Assembly: GCA_025362395.1 (NCBI GenBank)
Contig: JANYGK010000037.1
Span: 59,046-123,045 of the forward strand
DNA from: Bacteroidota bacterium
Lineage (GTDB): Bacteria; Bacteroidota; Bacteroidia; B-17B0; Aurantibacillaceae
DNA length: 64,000 bases
Direction of reading: 5' to 3'
Shown one piece after another: positions 26,103 to 35,800 of this stretch. Position 1 is the first letter of the stretch; the number at the start of each line of letters is the position of its first letter. Under the pieces are notes generated by a model. The model had not been told where the DNA came from, searched no databases, and worked only from the letters and a program-made list of their open reading frames with translations. Both the position numbers and the translations under genes were made by a program.

Positions 26103-28856
26103 ATGCTTCGAAACTTACTTCTTTTTTCCTTTGTTGTTTTCATTAACCTATATGCGTTTAGTCAATATAAAAACATTGATTCTTTAAAAGTACGTCTGCC
26201 CGTTACAACGGGCAAAGATAAAGCGGATGTACTTGTAAATCTTGCCCGGTCAACTTACAAAAAAGATCCGGCTGCAGCACAAAAATACCTTGACGAACTG
26301 GAGCCTTTAATAAAGTCCTTAAATTATGAACAAGGATTAATAAACTACAAAATCCTTACAGGAAGAATTGAGTTTAATAAAAAAAATTATGAATCTGCCT
26401 TATCAAAATTTAAGGAAGCAAAGGACAAAGCAGTAACCATAAAAAATGTAAAACTTATAGCAGAAGCGTATTCGCTGATGGGCGCGGTTTACCCTGAAAT
26501 AAATAAGGAACCGGAGATCAGCCTGTTGTTATCAGAGCTTGAAAAATATCCCAAAGTAAAAGACGTCTCGGAAGCCATAGCAAAAATAAATATAAGCAGG
26601 GCCGGTTATTTTTATAAAAAAAATAATATACCGGCTTCAAAAGAGTGGTTTCAAAAGGCGCTTAGCATTTATGTGCAGATTAACAACGATAAGCAAATTG
26701 CAGGTATCGGGATGAATATAGGTATTATGGAGTATAGGTTAGGGGAAATAAAACAATCCCTTAAAACATACGAAACATCAATAATCGCCGCTAACAGGCT
26801 TCATGATACCTTACTTATAGCCGATTGTCTTACTAACATATCCCTTTCAGAATATAGTCTCGGCAATATTGATAAAAGTATTAACACGCAAAAAGAGGCT
26901 AACGAATTATATTTAAAGATCCATAACAGTAAAGCTTACCAGTCTGGCTTGGTTAATCTTTCATCAAGCCTTTCTAAAACCGGAAAGCAGGATGAGGCAC
27001 TAAAGTATCTGTTAAGCTCACTTGAGTATGCAAAGAAAACCGGTGATGATAAAGGAATTGTAATTTGCTATTCCTCGTTAGCAAGCGTAAGCTTTGATAA
27101 TTATGATACGTTAAGGGCGATTAAATATATGAAAGACGGGTTAGCCCTTTCTCAAGAAAAAAAGTTTGTGCAATATGAAGCACGCTTTCTTAAATCGTTG
27201 GGCAGCACTCAAACGTTTAAAGGTAATTATGAAGAAGCGTTGAACTATCTCTATAAAAGTGAAGCGCTTTATGTGTCTTTTAATAACCCAGCTGATATGG
27301 CGGGAATTTATATATCACTCGGAAATGCTTATCTCAAGAAAAAAGATGCGGTTAAGGCCGAAGAGTACTATACAAAGGCATTGGAAATAGCAAGAACTAC
27401 CGGTTCTAAAGAGGAGGTCGCCGGTCTTTTGAGTAATATCGGTGTCATAAATTTTGATCAGAAAAAATATGATAAATCTATTGAGCTTTATGAGCAGGCT
27501 TTATCCATAAGGAAAGAGATAAATGATCCGTACGACATAGCGGACTCTTACCTCACCTTATCAAACTCTTATTACGAAAAGAAAAACTACGAAAAAAGTT
27601 ACGACTATTATAAGCAGTATCATGTGTTATTAGATTCGGTGAGTAAGCTGAGTTCAAAAGAAGAGATGGCTGAGATGCAAACAAAATATGATACGAAAGA
27701 GAAAGAACAGCAGATAGGGATGTTATCAAAAGAACAACAGGTAAAAACATTATTGCTGGCTAAAAACACGAAGGAACTGTTGAACCAGCAGTTGTTGAAT
27801 GAAGGGAAATTAAAAGAGATTGACTTATTAAATAAAGATAAGATCATTAATGAGAATGATCTGAAAGTCTCTAAAATGGCTGAATCCGAAAAGCAAAAGG
27901 AGCTTGAGATTGCCAATAAAGATAAATTGATTAACGAGAAAGAGGCCAACCGCCAAAAGCAGGTACGTTATATTTTTACAGGCGGCTTTATTGTTGCAAT
28001 TATTTTAGCATTGTTTATTCTACGAAGCTATGTTCAAAAACGAAAAGATAATACGCTGATCTCTCATCAGAAAAAAGAAGTGGAGCATCAGAATGAGTTG
28101 ATCCGCGATCAGAAAAAAGAGATTACTGATTCTATCAACTATGCACAACGGATTCAGAAAGCTATACTGCCTCATACAAATGATATTAAAATAAGAGAAC
28201 ACTTTATTTTATATAAGCCTAAAGATATTGTGAGCGGTGATTTTTATTTTTATAAGCAAACGCAAACAGGCTATATTGTGGCAGTAGCCGATTGTACAGG
28301 GCACGGTGTACCGGGCGCTTTTATGAGCTTAATAGGAAGTAAAGAACTCAAAGAGATAACAGAACATACAGCGGAGCCCGGTAAAATTTTAAGTAAACTG
28401 AACGTTGCCGTTAAAAATACCTTGAAACAAAACCGTGAAGATGCCACCCGCGACGGCATGGATATAATATTGATACATGTTACAGATAATAAGGTAGTAT
28501 TTTCAGGAGCCAACCGGCCTTTATGGTATGTTGAAAAAAGTACAGGCCTGCTTAAAGAAGTAAAAGCAACCAAGCATGCCATTGGCGGATTAACGGAGAA
28601 CGATCAGGTGTTTGAACAACAGGAACTGATACTGGAGAAAGGCGATATGATGTATTTAAGCTCAGACGGTTTTGCAGACCAGTTTGGAGGCGAGAAAGGA
28701 AAAAAATTAACCACCAAAAAAATGAAAGATGAACTGCAAACTATTTTTAATGACTCTATGGCTCAGCAGGAAATTTACTTAAATACGATGTTTGAAACAT
28801 GGCGAGGAAACCTTGAACAATTGGATGATATTTGTGTGATCGGCATCAGGATTTAA
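26103..28856 (+). CDS. TPR-transmembrane-SpoIIE (PP2C-type) serine phosphatase
   Basis: A 917-residue signalling protein. A signal peptide (1-21) precedes a periplasmic array of tetratricopeptide repeats (about 30-510), a coiled coil (about 520-615, rich in K/E/L), one membrane helix (about 622-643, IFTGGFIVAIILALFIL) and a cytoplasmic coiled coil. The C-terminal SpoIIE phosphatase spans about 690-917, with metal-binding acids in VSGDFYF, VADCTGHGVPGAF, SSDGFADQFGG and LDDICVIG. By family it dephosphorylates anti-sigma-factor antagonists or similar partners in response to a periplasmic signal. No partner gene is adjacent. This architecture is frequent in Bacteroidota. Confidence 0.92.
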   Translation: MLRNLLLFSFVVFINLYAFSQYKNIDSLKVRLPVTTGKDKADVLVNLARSTYKKDPAAAQKYLDELEPLIKSLNYEQGLINYKILTGRIEFNKKNYESALSKFKEAKDKAVTIKNVKLIAEAYSLMGAVYPEINKEPEISLLLSELEKYPKVKDVSEAIAKINISRAGYFYKKNNIPASKEWFQKALSIYVQINNDKQIAGIGMNIGIMEYRLGEIKQSLKTYETSIIAANRLHDTLLIADCLTNISLSEYSLGNIDKSINTQKEANELYLKIHNSKAYQSGLVNLSSSLSKTGKQDEALKYLLSSLEYAKKTGDDKGIVICYSSLASVSFDNYDTLRAIKYMKDGLALSQEKKFVQYEARFLKSLGSTQTFKGNYEEALNYLYKSEALYVSFNNPADMAGIYISLGNAYLKKKDAVKAEEYYTKALEIARTTGSKEEVAGLLSNIGVINFDQKKYDKSIELYEQALSIRKEINDPYDIADSYLTLSNSYYEKKNYEKSYDYYKQYHVLLDSVSKLSSKEEMAEMQTKYDTKEKEQQIGMLSKEQQVKTLLLAKNTKELLNQQLLNEGKLKEIDLLNKDKIINENDLKVSKMAESEKQKELEIANKDKLINEKEANRQKQVRYIFTGGFIVAIILALFILRSYVQKRKDNTLISHQKKEVEHQNELIRDQKKEITDSINYAQRIQKAILPHTNDIKIREHFILYKPKDIVSGDFYFYKQTQTGYIVAVADCTGHGVPGAFMSLIGSKELKEITEHTAEPGKILSKLNVAVKNTLKQNREDATRDGMDIILIHVTDNKVVFSGANRPLWYVEKSTGLLKEVKATKHAIGGLTENDQVFEQQELILEKGDMMYLSSDGFADQFGGEKGKKLTTKKMKDELQTIFNDSMAQQEIYLNTMFETWRGNLEQLDDICVIGIRI

Positions 28857-28916
28857 GTCCAGGTGATCTAAACAAAGTCGAAGCGCATCGTGTGAGCGGA
28901 ACCGAAAGGGATGCAT

Positions 28917-29948
28917 TTATATGACTGCCGTTTCATTCAGCTGTATCGTCCCTTTATCAGCATCCATAGTAGCATTGATACCCAAAGGCACTGTAAGTTT
29001 GCTTTCAATGTGCCCGATCATGGCGCCATAAAAGGCAGGAATGCCAAGTGGTTTAAGGTGTTGCAAAATAACTTCATGAAACGTAAATGCTTTTTGCGGC
29101 TCTTCGGCTAAACACTTAGCGCATTTACCAAATACAAAACCGCTTATAGAATCGAGCACGCCGCATAATTTTAATTGTATGAGCATGCGATCAATGCTGT
29201 AAGGCTCTTCTTTTACTTCTTCTAAAAACAGGATCTTGTTTTTCCAATCCGGTAAATACATACTTCCCATTAACGACGTTAGCACCGTTAAATTTCCTCC
29301 TGTTAATTCCCCTGTTGCTTTACCGGGATTAATGGTTACAATAGTTTCTTCCGTTGTAGGATTAATAAACGGTTGAGGTATAGAAGTATTTATGGTCACA
29401 CTTTTAAACACATCGCTTGTCCACGCATTCCATCCCGAATTACCCACAGGCCCGTGAAAGGTTACCAATCCTGTCTTTGCCGTAATGGCAATCAGCAAGG
29501 CAGTGATGTCGCTAAAGCCTATTAATAATTTTGGATTGTTTTCGATGCTTTTATAATCCAATTTATCTAAAAGTCTTGCACAACCCCAGCCGCCTTTCAT
29601 GCAAAAAATTCCTTTAATGGTTTTGTCGGCGAAGAATGTATTTAATTCATTCGCTCTCAGCTCGTCGGTGCCTGCAAAATAACCGAACTTTTCAGTAAGT
29701 GTTTTGCCGAGCACTATTTTAAAACCAAAGCCTTTTAAAATAGTGCTGAAAGTTTCAACCTGTGTTGCATCCCATACAGCACCTGCAGGGGAGGTAATGG
29801 CAACAGTATCACCGGGTTTTAAAGCCGAAGGTTTTAATTTTGGTTTTTGTGTTTCGGGTATAACAGCTGCCAAGGTATTGTTTGGAATGAGCAAACCTGA
29901 AGCGGTTACTAAGCCTGTTACTTTTAAAAATTGTCGGCGTGTATTCAT
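28917..29948 (-). CDS. Muramoyltetrapeptide (LD-) carboxypeptidase, S66 family, with Tat signal
   Basis: A 343-residue enzyme expected to remove the terminal D-alanine from murein tetrapeptides. Catalytic residues fit family S66: nucleophile Ser in GFSDITA (S146), Glu in ILFLEEV (243-244) and His in IGHIESKL (H313). Unlike cytoplasmic LdcA proteins it begins MNTRRQFLKVTGLVTASGLL, a twin-arginine signal (RRxFLK) with a following hydrophobic stretch and AxA-like cleavage (TLAAV). It should therefore act in the periplasm after Tat export. Its orientation is convergent with the SpoIIE gene. Confidence 0.92.
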   Translation of the reverse strand: MNTRRQFLKVTGLVTASGLLIPNNTLAAVIPETQKPKLKPSALKPGDTVAITSPAGAVWDATQVETFSTILKGFGFKIVLGKTLTEKFGYFAGTDELRANELNTFFADKTIKGIFCMKGGWGCARLLDKLDYKSIENNPKLLIGFSDITALLIAITAKTGLVTFHGPVGNSGWNAWTSDVFKSVTINTSIPQPFINPTTEETIVTINPGKATGELTGGNLTVLTSLMGSMYLPDWKNKILFLEEVKEEPYSIDRMLIQLKLCGVLDSISGFVFGKCAKCLAEEPQKAFTFHEVILQHLKPLGIPAFYGAMIGHIESKLTVPLGINATMDADKGTIQLNETAVI

Positions 29949-30122
29949 CCACTTAAATTAAATATTATAAAAGAAGCAGGCAAGTTAAATTTAGGATGCA
30001 TGTTTAAGCAAATATTTAAAATGATGAAGCCATACCTAACTCGTTTCAGTATCTCATGACCTGATTTGTTTGCTACTGACAGCGTGCCATTAAGTCTATA
30101 GTGCTCGAAATTACAATTAAAA

Positions 30123-31598
30123 TCATTCCTTCTGCGCAATCATCTCACTCACTATTTTAGCGCTCAATAAACCAAGAGGAATACCGCCTCCGGGGTGTAC
30201 GCTGCCTCCGCAGAAATACAGGTTCTTTATTTTACTGCTATTGTTGGCATGCCTCAAAAAAGCCGCGTATTTATTATTAGACGAATTACCGTATAACGAT
30301 CCGCCTGATGACCCTGTGCGTTGCTCTATATTGTAAGGGTCCAGTACATCTTCCACTTCAATATAGCGTTCAATATCTGTTTTTAACACACGGTTAATTT
30401 TAGCGATGATATGCTTACGCATTTCCTGTACATAATTAATGGGGTCGCCCGAAGCATTATGCGGTACGTTCACCATCACAAACCAGTTCTCGCATCCCTT
30501 TGGCGCATCACCGGATGTTACTTTACTTGTAATATTAATGTATGTTGTGGGATCGTTGTAGGGTTGTTTATCAGTGAACATACATTTAAATTCTGTTTCT
30601 CCGGTGTTACTAAACAAAATGTTGTGAAGACTCAGCTCTTTAAATTCTTTTTTAATGCCCCAGTAAAAAATTAAAGCCGATAACGATTTTTCCTGCGAGA
30701 GTATCTTTTCAGGATAATATTTTTTGTCAAGTAATTTAGTGTACAGTTGTTTTATATCCACATCGCTTACAACTATATCAGCTTTTATTTCTCCTGAATC
30801 TGTTATTATTCCTACCGCAGTATCATTAATGGTGTTGATGTGTTTAACCTTTGTATTTAACTTATAGGTCACACCAAGCTTAATACTCAAGTCATATATA
30901 TAATTGGTAATATCATGCATTCCGTGTTTAGGAGCAAAAGCGCCGATATTATGTTCCAGGTGAGCAATAATATTTATAATAGCAGGAGCTTGGTAAGGGT
31001 CTGAACCGTTATACGTGGCAAAGCGGTTAAACAGCTGCACGGTTTTCGGGTTTTTAAAACGGGCACTGTTTAATTGATGCATCGTTTTATTCATTTTTAA
31101 TTTACCGATGTTTAGGATTGCTTTAACTGTTTTTAAATTTAAGAATGTAGATAGTTTATGCAACGAGCTTTCCATAAAGATCTCAGCCGTTAATTCGTAA
31201 GCCGTAGCGCTGTATTTTAACTGGTCAAATACATCCTGTTGGTTCTCTCCAAGTTTAGTTTCAACTTCTTGAGCAAATTTATTTTTATCGGTATAAGCAA
31301 TAAGTGTGGTACCGTCTTCATAAAAATAATGACAGATCTTATCCAATGCCAGGTATTCAAATTTTTTATCGGAACCGCTAACCTTCGTCAAATCTTCAAT
31401 TAAACCGGGTAACGTAAATACGGAAGGGCCCATATCAAAACGATAGTTGCCAAGTGTTTGTGCCGTTAATTTGCCGCCTACATACTTATTGGCCTCCAAC
31501 ACAGTTACTTTATGCCCTGCAGCCGATAAGCGCACTGCTGCTGCCAGTCCTGCTACGCCCGATCCTATAATGATGATGTGCTTTTGAAATTCTTGCAT
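30123..31598 (-). CDS. CrtI-family carotenoid desaturase, probably CrtD-like (1-hydroxycarotenoid 3,4-desaturase)
   Basis: A 491-residue FAD enzyme. I use the ATG at 31598 (MQEFQKHIIIIG) because the upstream GTG lies inside a palindromic repeat. The FAD motif is IIGSGVAGLAAAVRLSAAG, then YRFDMGPSVFTLP, and the C-terminal HPGGGIPLGLLSAK. The segment QLFNRFATYNGSDPYQAP matches my recollection of CrtD-type enzymes rather than phytoene desaturase. It diverges from crtI-crtB-idi, consistent with a later step of an acyclic or monocyclic carotenoid pathway such as myxol or saproxanthin type. A second phytoene desaturase is the alternative. Confidence 0.82.
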   Translation of the reverse strand: MQEFQKHIIIIGSGVAGLAAAVRLSAAGHKVTVLEANKYVGGKLTAQTLGNYRFDMGPSVFTLPGLIEDLTKVSGSDKKFEYLALDKICHYFYEDGTTLIAYTDKNKFAQEVETKLGENQQDVFDQLKYSATAYELTAEIFMESSLHKLSTFLNLKTVKAILNIGKLKMNKTMHQLNSARFKNPKTVQLFNRFATYNGSDPYQAPAIINIIAHLEHNIGAFAPKHGMHDITNYIYDLSIKLGVTYKLNTKVKHINTINDTAVGIITDSGEIKADIVVSDVDIKQLYTKLLDKKYYPEKILSQEKSLSALIFYWGIKKEFKELSLHNILFSNTGETEFKCMFTDKQPYNDPTTYINITSKVTSGDAPKGCENWFVMVNVPHNASGDPINYVQEMRKHIIAKINRVLKTDIERYIEVEDVLDPYNIEQRTGSSGGSLYGNSSNNKYAAFLRHANNSSKIKNLYFCGGSVHPGGGIPLGLLSAKIVSEMIAQKE

Positions 31599-31604
31599 AT
31601 TTTG

Positions 31605-31695
31605 CCCGCGGATCACGCAGATGCCGCAGAATAAAAGTAATAGAAATTACGAATCAAACATACACAAATCAGCGAATATCTGCGATATCTGCGGG
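31605..31695. repeat. Palindromic element between the two desaturase genes
   Basis: CCCGCGGATCACGCAGAT (31605-31622) is nearly the reverse complement of ATCTGCGATATCTGCGGG (31678-31695), with 15 of 18 positions pairing. It encloses an AT-rich loop. The plan is like the elements at 25674-25980. It fills most of the divergent crtD-like/crtI intergenic region. Confidence 0.65.
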
Positions 31696-31790
31696 ACATT
31701 CTTTCAATTCGAAATCTGTGGAGACACTATTTACGTTAACTAAATATTCCGTAAGTTTAAGCATTCTTTCCCGTTTTTAAGCGCTGCAAA

Positions 31791-33272
31791 ATGTCAAAAA
31801 AAATTACAGTTATAGGTTCAGGTTTTTCCGGATTATCGGCTGCCTGTTATTTAGCAAAAGGCGGCTGTGAGGTAACTGTATTGGAAAAACACGATAGAGT
31901 AGGCGGACGCGCCCGGCAATTTGAACATAACGGTTTTGTGTTTGATATGGGGCCGAGTTGGTATTGGATGCCCGATGTGTTTGAAAAGTTCTTTGCAGAC
32001 TTCGGAAAAAAAGTTTCCGACTACTATGAGCTTGAACGCTTGTCGCCGTCTTACCGCGTATTTTATAAAGACGGTCCTTTAGATATACCGAGTGATATTA
32101 ACGAGTTGTACGCTATGTTTGAAAGCATAGAAAAAGGAAGCGCCGAAAAGCTTAAGCAGTTTTTAAAAGAAGCAGCATATAAATATGAGGTGGGTATGCA
32201 GGACCTTGTTTACAAACCCGGCATTTCACTAACCGAATTTTTAGACCTTCGGTTTTTAAAAGGCGTCTTTAAACTGGATGTATTTACATCCATTTCCTCA
32301 CACATTCGTAAATCATTTACCAATCCAAAATTAATTCAGCTGCTCGAATTCCCGGTATTGTTTTTAGGAGCATTGCCGCAAAATACGCCGGCCTTATACA
32401 GCTTAATGAATTATGCCGATATGATTGGCGGAACCTGGTACCCGAAAGGCGGCATGGTAAAAATTGTAGAGGCTATGCACAGCCTTGCCTTGGAGCTTGG
32501 CGTTAAATTTGAATTGAAGGCGAACGTTTCTAAAATAACGGTAAGCGGTAAAAAAGCAACTGGCGTAACAGGTGAGGTCCCAATGTTGAATTTTGATGCC
32601 CTGGTATCGTCTGCCGATTACCGTTTTACGGATAAAGTTTTATTAGACACTATATATAGTAATTATTCTGTTCACTATTGGGAAAAGCGAAAGCTGGCAC
32701 CGTCAAGCCTGATATTTTACGTAGGCGTTAATAAAAAACTCAGTGGTTTATTGCATCATAATTTATTTTTTGATGAAGATTTTGATCAGCATGCACGTGA
32801 AATTTATACATCACCGCAATGGCCTTCCAAGCCTTTGTTCTATGTAAGCTGCCCTTCCCAAACGGATAAAAACGTTGCTCCGGAAGGACAAGAAAACCTG
32901 TTTATTTTAATTCCTATTGCGCCCGGCTTGAAAGATGATCAGCTCACCAACGATCATTATTTTGATGTCGTGATTAAACGTATTGAAACATATACCGGCA
33001 TTGCATTTAAAAATGATGTGGTATACAGGCGAGATTTTGCCGGGAGTAATTTTATTTCTGAATACAATTCATTTAAAGGGAATGCATACGGTTTAGCTAA
33101 CACATTATCGCAAACCGCCATATTAAAGCCGAAGCTTAAGAACAAACATGTTAAAAATTTATTCTATACCGGCCAGTTAACGGTGCCCGGCCCGGGAGTT
33201 CCGCCAAGCCTTATATCCGGTAAGTTAGCGGCACAACAGGTGATAAAATACCTTTCAGGCGTTCATAAATAA
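31791..33272 (+). CDS. crtI: Phytoene desaturase
   Basis: A 493-residue FAD-dependent desaturase that converts phytoene to lycopene (or neurosporene). The N-terminal Rossmann motif is VIGSGFSGLSAACYLAKGG, followed by EKHDRVGGRARQ and FVFDMGPSWYWMP. The substrate region includes FPVLFLGALPQNTPALYSLM and GTWYPKGGMVKI. The C-terminus has GQLTVPGPGVPPSLISGK, the conserved dinucleotide-binding end of CrtI. It is the first gene of the crtI-crtB-idi set (75 bases to crtB). Membrane association is expected by family. Confidence 0.92.
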   Translation: MSKKITVIGSGFSGLSAACYLAKGGCEVTVLEKHDRVGGRARQFEHNGFVFDMGPSWYWMPDVFEKFFADFGKKVSDYYELERLSPSYRVFYKDGPLDIPSDINELYAMFESIEKGSAEKLKQFLKEAAYKYEVGMQDLVYKPGISLTEFLDLRFLKGVFKLDVFTSISSHIRKSFTNPKLIQLLEFPVLFLGALPQNTPALYSLMNYADMIGGTWYPKGGMVKIVEAMHSLALELGVKFELKANVSKITVSGKKATGVTGEVPMLNFDALVSSADYRFTDKVLLDTIYSNYSVHYWEKRKLAPSSLIFYVGVNKKLSGLLHHNLFFDEDFDQHAREIYTSPQWPSKPLFYVSCPSQTDKNVAPEGQENLFILIPIAPGLKDDQLTNDHYFDVVIKRIETYTGIAFKNDVVYRRDFAGSNFISEYNSFKGNAYGLANTLSQTAILKPKLKNKHVKNLFYTGQLTVPGPGVPPSLISGKLAAQQVIKYLSGVHK

Positions 33273-33347
33273 ACCTCCGTTAAGAAGTCCTGTAAATTGT
33301 TATAAGCTTAGATAATTTTAGTATCTTAGCATGCCCCTAATTATACC

Positions 33348-34184
33348 ATGAAGCAATTATTTGATAAAGTAAGTGTAAAAACCTGTAAGTTGGTTACTAA
33401 CAGCTACAGCACCTCTTTTTCGTTGGGTATTCGCTTTTTACACGAGCGTTTCAGGGATCCTATTTACGGCATTTATGGTTTTGTGCGTTTTGCAGATGAG
33501 ATCGTAGATACGTTTCATGATTATGATAAAAAGGAATTACTGAATGAATTTAAACAGGATACTTATAAGGCTATAGAGCGCGGCATCAGCTTAAACCCTG
33601 TATTGAACAGCTTTCAAAAAGTAGTGAATGATTATAAAATAGATTTGACACTGATCGAAACATTTTTGAAAAGCATGGAGATGGATCTTGAAAAAAAAGT
33701 GTACGATAATAACGGGTATAAAGAATATATTTTAGGAAGCGCGGAAGTAGTTGGCCTCATGTGTTTGAAAGTATTTGTTAAAGCAGATCAAAAAATGTAT
33801 GATGACCTAACACCCTACGCCATGGCTTTGGGGTCGGCGTTTCAAAAAATAAATTTTCTGCGCGACCTGCATGCCGATTATTTAGGTATGGGTCGTGTCT
33901 ATTTCCCTAATGTAGAATTAACGGAGCTTGACCCTGAAACTAAATTAGCTTTGGAAAACGATATTGAAATTGATTTTAATAAAGGATTGGAAGGGATAAA
34001 ATTATTACCGAAAGATTCGCGCTTTGGTGTATATGTGGCATATATCTATTACCGTAAATTATTTAATAAAATAAAATCATTGCACCCCGAACGTATTTTA
34101 GAAGAACGCGTTCGCATTCCCAATTCACAAAAGATGGCCTTGTTTGCAAGCTCCTACGTTCGCCACAGCTTAAATCTTTTATAG
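33348..34184 (+). CDS. crtB: Phytoene synthase
   Basis: A 278-residue prenyl-transferase-fold enzyme that condenses two geranylgeranyl diphosphates to phytoene, the committed step to carotenoids. The two Asp-rich Mg-binding motifs are FADEIVDTFHDYD (D50xxxD54) and NFLRDLHADYLGMGRVYFP (near 165-183). Length fits bacterial CrtB (about 280-310). It sits between crtI and idi in the same direction. No lycopene cyclase gene lies in the window. Confidence 0.94.
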   Translation: MKQLFDKVSVKTCKLVTNSYSTSFSLGIRFLHERFRDPIYGIYGFVRFADEIVDTFHDYDKKELLNEFKQDTYKAIERGISLNPVLNSFQKVVNDYKIDLTLIETFLKSMEMDLEKKVYDNNGYKEYILGSAEVVGLMCLKVFVKADQKMYDDLTPYAMALGSAFQKINFLRDLHADYLGMGRVYFPNVELTELDPETKLALENDIEIDFNKGLEGIKLLPKDSRFGVYVAYIYYRKLFNKIKSLHPERILEERVRIPNSQKMALFASSYVRHSLNLL

Positions 34185-34214
34185 TTAAAGCAAGGGCAGG
34201 AGGAAGAACCGATA

Positions 34215-34718
34215 ATGAACCGCGAGTACGTTATATTAGTAGATGAGAATGATAACGAAATGGGCGTTATGGAAAAACTGCAAGCCCACCGCGAAGGAAA
34301 ATTACACCGTGCCTTTTCCATATTTATTTTTAACGATAAAGATGAGCTGCTGTTACAACAACGCGCTTTAACTAAATACCACAGTGCAGGCTTGTGGACC
34401 AACACTTGCTGTTCGCATCCGCGCCCTAACGAAACCGTTAAAGATGCCGCTAACAGGCGCCTTTTTGAAGAAATGGGACTGGCCTGCGACCTTACTATTA
34501 ATACATCTTTTATTTATAAAACGCCTTTCGATAACGGTTTAACGGAACATGAGCTCGATTATGTATTAATGGGTAAATGTAATACCGATCCTCATATTAA
34601 TAAAGAAGAAGCAGAGAGTTTTAAATGGCAAACCATCCCTGAAATAAAAAAAGACATTGCCTTAAACCCGGCCGACTATACAAGTTGGTTTAAAATTGCG
34701 TTGGAAAAATTGTTTTAA
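34215..34718 (+). CDS. idi: Isopentenyl-diphosphate delta-isomerase, type 1
   Basis: A 167-residue Nudix-fold enzyme that interconverts IPP and DMAPP, supplying prenyl precursors. The metal-binding His residues (H25, H32, and H68 of NTCCSHPRPNE), the catalytic Cys of the same motif, and the Nudix helix RRLFEEMG are present, as is the E-x-E type acid region HELDYVLMG. It follows crtB by 30 bases, so it feeds the carotenoid pathway. Its stop is 9 bases from the convergent gene. Confidence 0.95.
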   Translation: MNREYVILVDENDNEMGVMEKLQAHREGKLHRAFSIFIFNDKDELLLQQRALTKYHSAGLWTNTCCSHPRPNETVKDAANRRLFEEMGLACDLTINTSFIYKTPFDNGLTEHELDYVLMGKCNTDPHINKEEAESFKWQTIPEIKKDIALNPADYTSWFKIALEKLF

Positions 34719-34727
34719 TTCTATTAC

Positions 34728-35591
34728 CTAATCCCCGTCTTTTTCTTTTTCTTCGGTTGGAGCTTCGTCTGTTTCTCCTTTCTTAACCACCTTAAATTCA
34801 AATGCTTTGCGGTTGCTTGTGCTGCTGTATTCTACAAATACATTTTCAAAAGATATCCTGTCACAATTGCTGCCGGAAATGTTTGGGTGAGGATTTTGAA
34901 ATTCCAGTACTAAGCCCATAGCGTCTTTTCCCGCGGGGTAATAAACAGTTTTTTGTTTTTGAACATCGTTTATGTATGCCTTCTTATCAGCGGTTAACAG
35001 CATTGCTTTTGATTTATAGATCCCTAAAAATTTATCTCCCGTATATTTTATCCTGAAATTAACGCGCGTGGTTAGATCGGGTTTAATAACACTCTTTAAA
35101 ATAGATACTTCAAGCGACCCTGCAAGTGCAGTTGAAGGGCCTGTGATATCCAAATCAAAAACTTTAGTGCTTAATACGCTCTCCGCCTTACCTGTGCTAA
35201 AGATCTCTTTAATGGTAATTTTTACCATATCTGCTTTATAGCTTGAGGCTTCTGCCATCACGGTAAATTTCTTTGCACTTTGCGGGGCAATGATCATCGG
35301 TTTCTTTTCCCGAATAACGACCGAGGTATTATTAATATCTGTAATGGAAATATCTTTTGAATAGATGATCTTAAAGTCGTTCGTAGAATTAGTGATGATC
35401 ATTGGGATCTTTATATTATCACGAAACGCCAATACGCCTTTTGTTTCAAACTTGAGTCCTTCTGTTTCAAAAGTTGTATCAACATATAGACTATGATTTC
35501 TTTTTATAATAGGAATGGAAACAGGCACCTGTGAGACACCGGGCATAACAAAACCGAAGAGCAAAATAAGAACAAGAAGTGGTTTTTTCAT
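34728..35591 (-). CDS. Secreted hypothetical protein
   Basis: A 287-residue protein with a signal peptide (MKKPLLVLILLFGFVMPGVS, cleavage near SQ-V). The mature region is beta-strand-rich, with three likely Ig-like sections, and an acidic, Glu/Asp-rich C-terminal tail (APTEEKEKDGD). I recognise no family. There is no sorting domain or lipobox. It is convergent with idi and divergent from the pyrophosphatase gene. A role at the cell envelope is inferred from the signal only. Confidence 0.65.
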   Translation of the reverse strand: MKKPLLVLILLFGFVMPGVSQVPVSIPIIKRNHSLYVDTTFETEGLKFETKGVLAFRDNIKIPMIITNSTNDFKIIYSKDISITDINNTSVVIREKKPMIIAPQSAKKFTVMAEASSYKADMVKITIKEIFSTGKAESVLSTKVFDLDITGPSTALAGSLEVSILKSVIKPDLTTRVNFRIKYTGDKFLGIYKSKAMLLTADKKAYINDVQKQKTVYYPAGKDAMGLVLEFQNPHPNISGSNCDRISFENVFVEYSSTSNRKAFEFKVVKKGETDEAPTEEKEKDGD

Positions 35592-35765
35592 AAATAGGGA
35601 GGATATTAATCAAAGTATTTTTTTATTATTTAAATACGTTTTAAAGTAACTAAAATATCAAGACTTTTCATTCATACTTAAATATGTCAAGGCTTTAATT
35701 GGGAATCATTTTTTAACTCGTTGCTGTTCAACAAATTAATTATTTTTAAATTTCAGATAAATCCT

Positions 35766-35773
35766 TATTTTTG
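35766..35773 (+). promoter_or_regulatory. Possible -7 element for hppA
   Basis: TATTTTTG matches TANNTTTG and lies 27 bases before the ATG at 35801. The -33 box is poor (TTTTTA region at 35743). Confidence 0.3.
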
Positions 35774-35800
35774 CAACCCTTATTTAATGTTATATAATAT

